Below are positions 7,329-15,043 of a stretch of 25,568 bases of DNA, in pieces. Every line of letters begins with the position of its first letter. The stretch's first letter is position 1. The stretch is from positions 1-25,568 of the forward strand of contig DHGV01000033.1 in the NCBI GenBank assembly GCA_002402945.1, given 5' to 3'. The notes beneath the pieces were generated by a model. The model did no database searches and was not told where the DNA came from. It saw nothing but the letters and a program-made list of their open reading frames with translations. This DNA is from Pelotomaculum sp. UBA4789 (GTDB taxonomy: Bacteria; Bacillota; Desulfotomaculia; Desulfotomaculales; Pelotomaculaceae). A program made the translations under genes and the position numbers.

Positions 7329-7835
7329 TTACCAGCGGTTAAGATGCACCCGTGACTCATCATAGCGAATACCAGGGCTCTTTACTGCCGCGGGGTAGCC
7401 GACGGCAATCGCAGAAAACGGTATCATGTGGTCCGGAAGTTTTAGCAGCTTTCTCATCCCCGCCACACGGTTTTCTCTGGGATATACCCCCAGCCAGCAT
7501 GTCCCCAGTCCTTTGTCCTGGGCAGCGATCAGGATGTTTTCCGTCGCCGCTGCACAGTCCTGGATCCAGTAGCCGACACCAGGGTATTTATCGCGGTTCA
7601 TGTCAGCGCAGACTATTATGGCCGCAGGAGCCTGCTTCAACATTTGTGAATGCGCGTGAAACCCGGTGATGCCTTCGAGCAGGGATCGTTCCGTAATAAC
7701 AATGAAATGCCAGGGACGTTCGTTTCCTGCTGACGGGGCGCACATCCCCGCTTCCAACAGCTCGTAAAAGAGTTCCTCGGGTACCGCCTTGTTCATATAT
7801 TCCCGGACACTGCATCTCTGCAAGACTGCATCCAC
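7329..7835 (-). CDS. Nitroreductase-family FMN oxidoreductase
   Basis: Small flavin-dependent reductase of the nitroreductase superfamily; the substrate cannot be deduced. Motifs: QRCSVREY at the start (FMN-phosphate-binding Arg/Ser pattern), APSAGNERPWHF, AAATENILIAAQDKGLGTCWLG, and a C-terminal IAVGYPA. I start at a GTG (7835) because AAAGGAG lies 8 nt upstream and the protein then begins directly with the family motif (168 aa). An upstream ATG at 7895 would add a 20-residue unrelated leader, and a TATAAT-like -10 at 7884-7889 would place the transcript start downstream of it. The gene stands alone between the RNase J terminator and the thiamine promoter. A role linked to thiamine is not supported by anything except adjacency. 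Confidence 0.87.
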   Translation of the reverse strand: MDAVLQRCSVREYMNKAVPEELFYELLEAGMCAPSAGNERPWHFIVITERSLLEGITGFHAHSQMLKQAPAAIIVCADMNRDKYPGVGYWIQDCAAATENILIAAQDKGLGTCWLGVYPRENRVAGMRKLLKLPDHMIPFSAIAVGYPAAVKSPGIRYDESRVHLNRW

Positions 7836-7924
7836 AGCAATCGCTCCTTTCAACTTCCAGTATCTAATCTTCAATATATAATAATTATAATCCATAATGT
7901 TTTTATCTCCCAGGTTTAAAATTG

Positions 7925-7962
7925 AAAAGAGAAAGCCTCGTTAAATTGAAGCTTTCTCTTTT
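7925..7962 (-). terminator. Rho-independent terminator of the dapB-asd-dapA-rnj operon
   Basis: AAAAGAGAAAGC and GCTTTCTCTTTT form a perfect 12-bp stem around a 14-nt loop, 25 nt past the rnj stop. On the minus strand it continues with CAATTTTAAACC. The A/T-rich arms would let it work on either strand. Confidence 0.8.
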
Positions 7963-7987
7963 AAAGGCATATTTTGTTGAAGCTTTT

Positions 7988-9652
7988 TTAAGCTTCCATA
8001 ATAATCGGCATAATCATCGGCCGCCTCCTGGTCTTTTCATAGAGAAACTTCCCAGCCGCATCCCTGACCTGCGACTTTATCGCCGACAACTCGGATATTC
8101 CTTTTTCGGAGCACTTGTCAAGAGCGCTCTTTATTTTGATTTTAGCTTCCTCCAGCAGTTCTTCCGACCCCCGCACATATACAAAGCCCCTGGAAACGAT
8201 ATCCGGGCCGGCTATTACCAGGCCGCTTTCACGGTCTATGGTCAAGGCTATAATCAGGATGCCGTCCTGGGAGAGCAGCTTGCGGTCTCTGAGCACAACA
8301 TTGCCTACATCCCCTACCCCAAGGCCGTCCACCATAACTTTACCGGCTGTCACCCTGCCGGATGCACGTCCTTTGCGGCGGCTGAATTCCAACACGTAGC
8401 CGTTTTCAGCCACGAAAACGTTTTCAGGCAAAACCCCGGTGTCTTTAGCCAGTTCGGCGTGCTTGATCAGCATCCTGTATTCACCGTGCACTGGCACAAA
8501 GAACTTGGGACGGACCAGGTTGAGCATTAGTTTTAACTCTTCCTGGGCCGGGTGCCCTGAAACGTGTATACCGGAAGCCATCTCGTAGATGACTTTTGCC
8601 CCCAGTTTGAAAAGCTGGTTGATGATCCGCCCTACCAGCTTTTCGTTACCTGGTATCGGCATGGCTGAAATAATGATCGTGTCACCCGGATAGATATCCA
8701 CCTGGCGGTGGTCTGATAATGCCATTCTGGTCAGGGCTGACATCGGCTCGCCCTGGCTGCCTGTAGTCAGAATAACAACCTTGTTCCGGGGAAGTTTATT
8801 GGCCTCCTCCAGTTCAATTAAGATTCCCTCAGGGATATCCATATAGCCAAGCTCGTTGGCCACACCGATAACATTGACCATGCTTCTGCCCACAACGGCA
8901 ACCTTGCGGTCGTGCTTTTGCGCTGCCTGAATGGCCTGCTGCAGCCGGTGCACGTTGGATGCGAACGTAGTTATAATAATCCGTTCGGATGCCTGGCGGA
9001 AATTCTCATCAAAGGTAGTCCCCACTGCACTCTCTGACATGGTGTATCCAGGTTTTTCTGCATTCGTGCTGTCGGACAACAAAACCAGCACGCCCTTCTC
9101 CCCATACTGTGCCAGGCGATGAAAGTCTGTTACCTGTCCATCAACAGGAGTCAGATCAAACTTAAAATCACCAGAATGCAGCACCACCCCTATGGGTGTG
9201 TGTATTGCTATGGCGACAGCGTCAGGGATACTGTGTGAAACCCTGATGAACTCTACTTTAAAAGGCCCTACCTGCACGATTTCCCTGGGTTTAACCGTGT
9301 TGAGGGTCACATCGCCGAGAATATTCTTTTCTTTTAATTTTCCTTCCAGCAGTCCGAGAGTCAGCCTGGTTCCATATACGGGCACGTTGATTTGGCGCAG
9401 CACATATGGCAGGGCCCCGATATGATCCTCATGCCCGTGGGTAAGGACGATCCCGTGCACCAGCTCCTTGTTATCCAGCAGGTAGGTAATATCCGGAATA
9501 ACTATATCGATGCCCAGCATTTCCTCATCAGGAAACATTAAACCACAATCGACTACTAAAATGCTGTCCCCATACCGCAGCACCATCATGTTTTTGCCGA
9601 TTTCCCCTAACCCCCCCAGGGGTATCAGAGATAATTTAGGCTCTTTAGCCAA
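7988..9652 (-). CDS. rnj: Ribonuclease J
   Basis: Metallo-beta-lactamase/beta-CASP nuclease with 5'-3' exonuclease and endonuclease activity in mRNA decay and rRNA maturation of Gram-positive bacteria. The 554-aa length matches the family. The zinc-binding motif THGHEDH is at residues 71-77. SLSDSTNAEKPG-like sequence marks the beta-CASP domain entry (LLSDSTNAEKPG), and GHPAQEE and PVHGEYR carry the later metal ligands and C-motif. The start is a TTG at 9652, supported by AGGAGGTG upstream. It follows dapA, as B. subtilis rnjB (ymfA) does, so it may be the RNase J2-like member, but sequence alone does not separate J1 from J2 here. It ends the operon before a strong terminator. Confidence 0.97.
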   Translation of the reverse strand: MAKEPKLSLIPLGGLGEIGKNMMVLRYGDSILVVDCGLMFPDEEMLGIDIVIPDITYLLDNKELVHGIVLTHGHEDHIGALPYVLRQINVPVYGTRLTLGLLEGKLKEKNILGDVTLNTVKPREIVQVGPFKVEFIRVSHSIPDAVAIAIHTPIGVVLHSGDFKFDLTPVDGQVTDFHRLAQYGEKGVLVLLSDSTNAEKPGYTMSESAVGTTFDENFRQASERIIITTFASNVHRLQQAIQAAQKHDRKVAVVGRSMVNVIGVANELGYMDIPEGILIELEEANKLPRNKVVILTTGSQGEPMSALTRMALSDHRQVDIYPGDTIIISAMPIPGNEKLVGRIINQLFKLGAKVIYEMASGIHVSGHPAQEELKLMLNLVRPKFFVPVHGEYRMLIKHAELAKDTGVLPENVFVAENGYVLEFSRRKGRASGRVTAGKVMVDGLGVGDVGNVVLRDRKLLSQDGILIIALTIDRESGLVIAGPDIVSRGFVYVRGSEELLEEAKIKIKSALDKCSEKGISELSAIKSQVRDAAGKFLYEKTRRRPMIMPIIMEA

Positions 9653-9690
9653 TTTTTCACCTCCTGTCTCATTATAGTTTTTACGTTAAT

Positions 9691-9715
9691 CAGCCGCAGC
9701 TGTTCACTGCGGCTG
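9691..9715 (-). other. Intercistronic hairpin between dapA and rnj
   Basis: CAGCCGCAG and CTGCGGCTG form a perfect 9-bp G+C-rich stem with a 7-nt loop in the 83-nt gap. The sequence after it on the minus strand (ATTAACGTAAAAAC) has no U-tract, so it is not a classical terminator. A stability or RNA-processing element is possible. Confidence 0.5.
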
Positions 9716-9735
9716 TCATCCTCTGTAAATATTTC

Positions 9736-10620
9736 TTAAAGTAAATGCAAGCCCTTCAACAGGCTTCTAATATATTCTTTTTCATCTTCCGTAGCTTCAA
9801 CAAGCGGCAGTCGCGGCCTGCCAACCAGCCAGCCGGTCAAATTAAGGGCACACTTTATGGGCACCGGGTTAACGGTTACAAACATTCCCTTTAATAACGG
9901 GTAAAGTTCAAGGTGTATATCCGCTGCCAGAGTAGTGTTCCCTGAATGGAAAGCATCGATCATTTCCTGCATGCGTTCACCAACCAGGTGGGATGCCACG
10001 CTGATCACGCCTTTCCCACCCAGTGCCAGGATGGGCAGAAGCAGAGAATCATCACCGCTGTAGATGGTAAAATCATCCGGTATCAGCCGCCTTAGCTCAC
10101 TTATCTGGTCCATATTGCCGCAGGCTTCTTTGATGGCGACAATATTACTAAGCTGAGCCAGCCTCTGGATAGTCTGGGGCAGTATATTAGCGGAAGTCCT
10201 GCCGGGGACATTATATATAACCATAGGCAGGTCGATGCTTTCAGACACCGCTTTAAAGTGCTGGTAGAGCCCTTCCTGGGAAGGCTTGTTGTAATATGGC
10301 ACAACCAGCATTACACCGTCTATGCCAATTTTTTGCGCGGCCAGACTGAGCGCTATACTCTCCGAGGTTGAATTCCCGCCGGTATTGGCAATGACCGGCG
10401 CCCTGCCCCCCACCTCATCCACTACAACTCTATATAACTCAATCTTTTCCTCTATTGTGAGCGTCGGCCCTTCTCCGGTGGTTCCCGCAACCACCAGGCC
10501 GTCAGAGCCGGATTGGATCAAGTGACGTGCTATTTTTCCGGCAAGCTCATAGTTAACAGTGAAATCGCTGTTAAAAGGAGTAACCATAGCTGTTATAACA
10601 CGCCCAAAATCGATATTCAA
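9736..10620 (-). CDS. dapA: 4-hydroxy-tetrahydrodipicolinate synthase DapA
   Basis: Condenses pyruvate with aspartate semialdehyde, the first committed step to diaminopimelate and lysine. The protein has the TIM-barrel motifs TAMVTPF, GTTGEGPTL, PYYNKPSQ, YNVPGRT (Tyr of the catalytic triad) and AIKEACG, whose Lys forms the Schiff base with pyruvate (residue 164 in the start I use). I start at a TTG (10620) because AGGTAGGTG is 6 nt upstream and the protein then begins close to the usual FGRVITAM; a GTG at 10629 lies inside that SD and would add three residues. Length 294 aa. It is third in dapB-asd-dapA-rnj and uses the Asd product. Confidence 0.96.
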   Translation of the reverse strand: MNIDFGRVITAMVTPFNSDFTVNYELAGKIARHLIQSGSDGLVVAGTTGEGPTLTIEEKIELYRVVVDEVGGRAPVIANTGGNSTSESIALSLAAQKIGIDGVMLVVPYYNKPSQEGLYQHFKAVSESIDLPMVIYNVPGRTSANILPQTIQRLAQLSNIVAIKEACGNMDQISELRRLIPDDFTIYSGDDSLLLPILALGGKGVISVASHLVGERMQEMIDAFHSGNTTLAADIHLELYPLLKGMFVTVNPVPIKCALNLTGWLVGRPRLPLVEATEDEKEYIRSLLKGLHLL

Positions 10621-10722
10621 TTCTGTCACCTACCTAAATGTATTGCCTACCCCGGATTCATGAAAGCAGCACAGAGCCCTGCCAGGTCAATCCGCCAGAT
10701 TAGATACTCTTAAATCATGACT

Positions 10723-10739
10723 GCCGATTTAAGATCGGC
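10723..10739 (-). other. Hairpin just after the asd stop codon
   Basis: GCCGAT and ATCGGC form a 6-bp stem with a 5-nt loop, beginning 4 nt past the asd stop and about 100 nt before dapA. No U-tract follows on the minus strand. It may be a processing or stability element, or chance. Confidence 0.35.
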
Positions 10740-10742
10740 GCG

Positions 10743-11762
10743 CTATTTCTTTAGCAGGCAGCCGTATTTAACTACAAGCTCAGCAATCTGGATTGTGTTA
10801 GTGGCCGCACCTTTGCGAATTTGATCAGCCACTACCCAGATATTTAATCCGTTGGGAATTGAGTTGTCTTCCCTGATCCGCCCCACAAAAACTTCATCCA
10901 AATCAGAGGCGAACAGGGGCATCGGGTATTTTCTCTCAGCCGGCTCATCGATCACTACAATGCCAGAAAATTCACTAAACAGCTTTTTCGCCTCGGCCGC
11001 CGTGAGCTTTTTCCGGGTTTCAATATTTATAGATTCTGAATGGCTGCGTGCTACCGGAACCCGCACAGTAGTCGCGGTAATTGCTATCGAATCATCATGC
11101 AGTATCTTCTGTGTCTCCTTTACCATCTTCCATTCTTCCTTGGTATAATCCATATCCATGAAAACATCAATGTGCGGTATTAAATTAAAAGCTATCTGGT
11201 AAGGAAATACTTTGGGATTTGCTTCCCCCTGTTCCAGCACGCTTTTCGACTGTGACATTAATTCATCAATGCCCTCCCGGCCTGCCCCCGACACAGCCTG
11301 GTAGGTCGAAACCACAACTCTCTTGATCACAGCGGCGTCATGGATCGGTTTTAAAGCCACCACCATCTGTATGGTCGAACAATTGGGGTTTGCGATAATG
11401 CCTTTATGCCATTTTACATCTTCCGGATTAACCTCCGGCACCACCAGCGGCACGGCATGATCCATCCTGTAATTGCTGCTGTTATCTATAACCACTGCTC
11501 CTCTTTCAACTGCGGCCGGCCCGAATTCCTTGCTGGCAATCCCGCCTGCGAAAAGGGCGATATCCATTCCATTAAAGGAGTCAGGGGTTGTTACTTCAAC
11601 AATATATGGTTTTCCCCGGAAGAGCAATTCTTTACCCGCGGAACGCATAGTCGCGCATAGCTTTAGCTCTCCCACAGGAAAGTTTCGCTCCTCCAGTATT
11701 TTAATTAACTCCTGGCCGACTGCACCGCTGGCGCCTACTATTACTATATTGTAATTTCTCAT
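10743..11762 (-). CDS. asd: Aspartate-semialdehyde dehydrogenase
   Basis: NADPH-dependent reduction of aspartyl phosphate to aspartate semialdehyde, the branch-point compound for lysine/diaminopimelate, threonine and methionine. The 339-aa product opens with a Rossmann motif, VGASGAVGQEL, and carries the catalytic cysteine in NPNCST (C128). FAGGIASKEF, VVIDNSSNYRM and VSTYQAVSGAG are further conserved blocks. The ATG at 11762 has GGGGTG 8 nt upstream. It lies between dapB and dapA. No aspartokinase (dapG) is present, although B. subtilis has one between asd and dapA, so that step is encoded elsewhere. Confidence 0.97.
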   Translation of the reverse strand: MRNYNIVIVGASGAVGQELIKILEERNFPVGELKLCATMRSAGKELLFRGKPYIVEVTTPDSFNGMDIALFAGGIASKEFGPAAVERGAVVIDNSSNYRMDHAVPLVVPEVNPEDVKWHKGIIANPNCSTIQMVVALKPIHDAAVIKRVVVSTYQAVSGAGREGIDELMSQSKSVLEQGEANPKVFPYQIAFNLIPHIDVFMDMDYTKEEWKMVKETQKILHDDSIAITATTVRVPVARSHSESINIETRKKLTAAEAKKLFSEFSGIVVIDEPAERKYPMPLFASDLDEVFVGRIREDNSIPNGLNIWVVADQIRKGAATNTIQIAELVVKYGCLLKK

Positions 11763-11867
11763 ATTTTATTCACCCCATTGTGATAAAAGTTGTTATAAGG
11801 CTTTCTAGTTCTTTATTAGCAAAGAATTTTCCTGTACCAAATTCAACAGATAAATAATATTTGCAGT

Positions 11868-12677
11868 TTATGCTGATTCAAACAGCAGCTTTTCCAAGCC
11901 ATACACCACTGTCTTCATGTCAATTGCCCTGCGTATAGCGATCAGCATACCTGGCATAAATGATTCCCTGTTGATGGTATCATGCCTGATCGTCAAAGTT
12001 TGCCCGAGTCCACCCAGGATAACTTCCTGGTGCGCCACCAATCCCGGCAGCCTGACACTGTGGATGCGGATGCCGCCGTTATATTTAGCGCCGCGGGCGC
12101 CGGGAAGCGTCTCCAGCTCAGCAGGCAGCCCCTGCCGGTACCCGTCTGCTCTTTGTTCATAAATTAATTCAGCAGTTTTAATTGCCGTGCCTGATGGAGC
12201 GTCAATTTTTTGGTCGTGGTGCATTTCAATGATCTCAACATCCGGCAGAAAGCGGACAGCTTCTGCGGCAAATCTCATCATCAATATTGCACCTATGGCA
12301 AAGTTTGGCGCGATCAGGCCGCCGATCCCTTTTTTTTCTGAGAGGTCAATTATATCATTAATTTGCCTGGCATCAAGCCCGGTTGCTCCAATAATAGGCC
12401 GAACACCATGTTCAAGATATTTCAAAGTATTTTGATAAACCGCCTGGGGGCCGGTATAATCAACAGCCACATCCGGACGTTTTCGCTTTAAATATTCTTC
12501 CAGGCTATCTTCAATTATTATTCCTGTCCTGCCGCATTCAATGATCTGACCGATATCTGAGCCTACGCCCTGCCGATCAACAGCGCCTGTTAAAACCATA
12601 TCTTCCGCATTCCATACGGCTTTAGCAGACTCGCGGCCCATCCGCCCATATGCGCCGGTAACCAACACTTCAATCAT
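11868..12677 (-). CDS. dapB: 4-hydroxy-tetrahydrodipicolinate reductase DapB
   Basis: NAD(P)H-dependent reductase following DapA in the diaminopimelate/lysine pathway. Signature elements are VTGAYGRMGRE (dinucleotide binding) at the N-terminus, VDYTGP, GATGL, APNFAIGAILM and the active-site region EMHHDQKIDAPSGTA. I start at the ATG at 12677, with GGGGG 7 nt upstream and the protein beginning MIEVLVTGAYG (269 aa); a TTG at 12695 would add six residues (MIGGTR) without a clear SD. It is the first gene of dapB-asd-dapA-rnj. I saw no lysine riboswitch or T-box in the short upstream gap. Confidence 0.96.
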   Translation of the reverse strand: MIEVLVTGAYGRMGRESAKAVWNAEDMVLTGAVDRQGVGSDIGQIIECGRTGIIIEDSLEEYLKRKRPDVAVDYTGPQAVYQNTLKYLEHGVRPIIGATGLDARQINDIIDLSEKKGIGGLIAPNFAIGAILMMRFAAEAVRFLPDVEIIEMHHDQKIDAPSGTAIKTAELIYEQRADGYRQGLPAELETLPGARGAKYNGGIRIHSVRLPGLVAHQEVILGGLGQTLTIRHDTINRESFMPGMLIAIRRAIDMKTVVYGLEKLLFESA

Positions 12678-12722
12678 CCTGGTACCCCCAATCAAAAACT
12701 TGGTGTGACAACCATCGTGATG

Positions 12723-12765
12723 TATATATAAAGTTAATTTTCTTATATATAAAAAAATATGTCAA
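12723..12765 (-). promoter_or_regulatory. Candidate promoter/operator region of the dapB operon
   Basis: On the minus strand a perfect TTGACA (12760-12765) lies just after the broken gene upstream. At 17-nt spacing the -10 is GAAAAT (12737-12742), only a partial match. The -10 falls within the loop of an A/T inverted repeat with perfect 9-bp arms (TATATATAA 12723-12731, TTATATATA 12743-12751). This could be an operator or simply A/T-rich promoter DNA. Confidence 0.4.
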
Positions 12766-12768
12766 TAT

Positions 12769-14334
12769 TTAATCTGGCGCCGCCGCCTCATTGGTATCAT
12801 TTCGCCACATCGTCAGGCTGCCGCTGGCGGAGGGGTATGTTTTAAGATTAGGCGGCTGGCTTTCATTGGATCCAACCTGGGTAATACTTTCACTTACGGA
12901 CTTCCCAAGGCTCAGCTGTTTGATAAAATCCCTTAATGCATTATCCCCGGTGACGAAACTCACGTTATCATCCCATCCCAGCCAGGCACTTGCCCCTTTA
13001 TTGATGCTCCATGACAGCAGACCGTTTAAAACAGCCGGGTCTGTGCCCGCGCAGGCGTCCAGCGCAAAAATAGTGCCGGGAAAGGGCACAGTCCAGTAAC
13101 TCTGAGCGAAATCCTTGCCAATCGCTTAAAGATAGCGGGTGCTTTCGGTTTCCCCGTTAAAGCTGCTGAAAACAAGCGTTCCGTTATAGCCGCTGTTCCA
13201 GGCCGGCGGCAGGTCGTACCAAGGCCTGACCGTGAAATAGAACTCGCCGTCCACTATCCCGCCGTGGCCGGAATAAAATACCACACCGTATTCCCCATCG
13301 TCTATGGCTGCAGCGTAACCGAGTAACCAGCATTGGAGAGCAGCTTTGTGAGATCATTATCCAGTGTCGGCAGCTGCCTCGGATCGTCTGCGGTCGCATC
13401 AAATATCAGAGCCTTGCCGGATGCCGGCCCCGGCGTGGTGGCGGAAGTTGGCTGCTGCGGTGTTGGCGCCGCATCCAGTCCAGACGATATATTGTTAAAA
13501 GTGCCGGAAAGCGCATTCCCCAGCTGCCCAAGAGGGTTGGCGGGAAGAGGATTCTGCAGCAGGCCCTGCTCGACCAGGCCGCGCAAGCTGTTGTCCAAAA
13601 GCATGGCTACCCGGTAGCCATTTTTTAAACTTCACTACCAGGTCATTGTTGGTTTCATTGACTATATCCGCGACTTCCGGCTGCTGCATCAAGTACAGCT
13701 TTTGCTTCAGGGCAGCATCTGCCGGTGTCATGTTTTCTCCAGCCGTCAGCCGGTAAATTTCCAGGTAGGTACTGTTAATGATTTCATGTATTTTGGCTGG
13801 TGTGGCTTGGGGAGACTGCGCTGTGGTGATATTCACCGAGCGGGTGGCCTCCTCCCAGTACACCCCGGCGCCCAGGGATTCGCTGACGAAGCGCAGCGGA
13901 ACCAGGGTTCTTCCGCTGACAATCATCGGCGAAACATCAAGCAGCACCTGCATGCCGTTTTTTATTGCCTTATTACTGCCTATCTGCAACCATATTTTAA
14001 CATCACCCCTGGTGGCAGTGATGCTCTGATCTGCCCCGTTCCATTGAAGATCTGCACCCAGCGCTTCAAATATTGCCCTCAGTGGCACCAGGGTGCGGCC
14101 CTCCACAACAATAGGTTTGACCTGGAGCTGCAGCTGGACATTGTCAATCATAATTTTAATCGTTTCATCAGGTACATTAAGTGACGCAACCAGCTCAAGA
14201 TCTGACCACAATGGTTCGGCCCGGAGGTTTGGGTCGGCCGCAAAAATGAACTGGAGAAAAACAAAGGATATTGTTAACAACTAAGTTAGAACAAGATTTT
14301 TTAATGATAAAAAAACAATCAACCACACCTTCAT
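12769..14334 (-). pseudogene. Broken gene: secreted stalk-domain (CuAO_N-like) plus caspase-like protein
   Basis: Four pieces in shifting frames read as one former protein. Part 1 (14280-13627): a hydrophobic signal-peptide-like LTISFVFLQFIFA, then two copper-amine-oxidase N-domain-like repeats, each with GRTLVPLR. Part 2 (13620-13302): a Pro/Thr/Ala linker ending in KALIFDAT and LLSNAGYSVT, resembling the first strand and helix of a caspase fold. Part 3 (13317-13129): VVFYSGHGG, the catalytic-His motif. Part 4 (13125-12769): FALDACAG, the catalytic-Cys motif, and a tail. Lesions: an in-frame TAG at 14281-14283 after a possible ATG at 14334; a frame change at the six-base A-run (minus strand) at 13621-13626; a further frame change near 13300-13320, perhaps with a deletion; and an in-frame TAA at 13126-13128. 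No good SD is seen. A secreted cysteine peptidase ancestor is my inference. Confidence 0.8.
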
Positions 14335-14343
14335 TCTTAAACA

Positions 14344-14408
14344 TTATCCTAATCGCAGCGAAGGTACTCAAACCAGATTTTTCACTATCGTTTAGAATGA
14401 CACTGAAA
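14344..14408. repeat. Degenerate palindromic repeat, copy 1
   Basis: A stretch of about 65 nt resembles copy 2 at 14462-14527 with only a few one-base gaps. Shared blocks include ATCCT, GAAGG, CCAGATT, TTCACT and TGACACTGAAA. It occupies the gap between dut and the broken caspase-like gene; its distal edge lies 10 nt upstream of the ATG at 14334. Confidence 0.6.
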
Positions 14409-14461
14409 GTATCGTATGGAACGACATGGGAAGAGTAGTTCTTGTGATGCCATTATGCATT

Positions 14462-14527
14462 GTCATCCTGAGCGTCAGTGAAGGCTCCTAACCCAGATTC
14501 TTCACTTCTCTAAGATTGACACTGAAA
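14462..14527. repeat. Degenerate palindromic repeat, copy 2
   Basis: Second copy of the element at 14344-14408. Its ends, TGTCATCCTGAG and CTAAGATTGACA, are roughly inverse complements, so the element can fold. It resembles the TCATTCTGAG...CTCAGAATGACA class of REP/MITE-like repeats common in bacterial intergenic DNA. It lies 27 nt past the dut stop. Confidence 0.6.
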
Positions 14528-14553
14528 TTTAAATGCGTAAAAAAGCTGTTCCA

Positions 14554-15018
14554 TCATTTGCCGGTTGATCCGAAACCGCCCTCTCCCCTGCCGGTTTCAG
14601 TTAATTCCAGGGTCTCTTCAAGGGTTGCCTTGAAAACCGGTACAAAAACGAGCTGGGCCATTCTCTCTCCTGGCTTGATCACGTACTCGCTTTCACCATG
14701 GTTGCACAGCGCCACAATAATTTCCCCCTTGTAGTCGCTGTCAATCACTCCAACGGCATTGGCCAGTGATATGCCGTGCCTGGAAGCCAGCCCGCTTCTG
14801 GGAAAAACCAACCCGGCGATATGCTTGTTTGGTATTTCAATGGCAATACCGGTTGGTATTTTTACCCTGGTCCCCGGCGCTATCGCCAGCGGGGCCTCGA
14901 GACAGGCGGGCAGGTCCAGGCCAGCCGATCCGTCAGTTGCATATTGCGGCAGCGGCATTGCTTTCTCCTGGCTTTCAGACACTCTTTTGACCTTGATATT
15001 TATCGAGAATTCCATCAT
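14554..15018 (-). CDS. dut: dUTP diphosphatase (dUTPase)
   Basis: Trimeric enzyme that hydrolyses dUTP to dUMP and diphosphate, keeping uracil out of DNA and supplying dUMP for thymidylate. All five dUTPase motifs are visible: GSAGLDL (1), PRSGLA (2), GVIDSDYKGE (3), ERMAQLVF (4) and the flexible C-terminal GRGEGGFGSTG (5) that closes over the active site. I start at the first of two adjacent ATGs (15018), 5 nt after AGGGTG, giving 154 aa; the second ATG (15015) is equally likely. A GTG at 15054 would extend into the end of the peptidase gene and add 12 unneeded residues. It is 25 nt downstream of the M16 peptidase and presumably co-transcribed. Confidence 0.96.
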   Translation of the reverse strand: MMEFSINIKVKRVSESQEKAMPLPQYATDGSAGLDLPACLEAPLAIAPGTRVKIPTGIAIEIPNKHIAGLVFPRSGLASRHGISLANAVGVIDSDYKGEIIVALCNHGESEYVIKPGERMAQLVFVPVFKATLEETLELTETGRGEGGFGSTGK

Positions 15019-15043
15019 CTTTTCACCCTGCATATCTAGATAT

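Noticed and set aside
7977..7997. GAAGCTT-TTTT-AAGCTTC palindrome at the rnj stop codon
   Set aside because: It overlaps the end of the coding sequence, and the stronger 12-bp terminator 25 nt downstream explains transcription end; probably incidental.
12678..12768. Lysine riboswitch or T-box upstream of dapB
   Set aside because: The gap is only about 90 nt, very A/T-rich, and lacks the conserved cores of either element.
12769..13089. 106-codon frame as an independent small gene
   Set aside because: It continues in frame from codons upstream of the TAA at 13126-13128, has no SD, and carries the Cys half of the same caspase-like domain; better read as part of the pseudogene.
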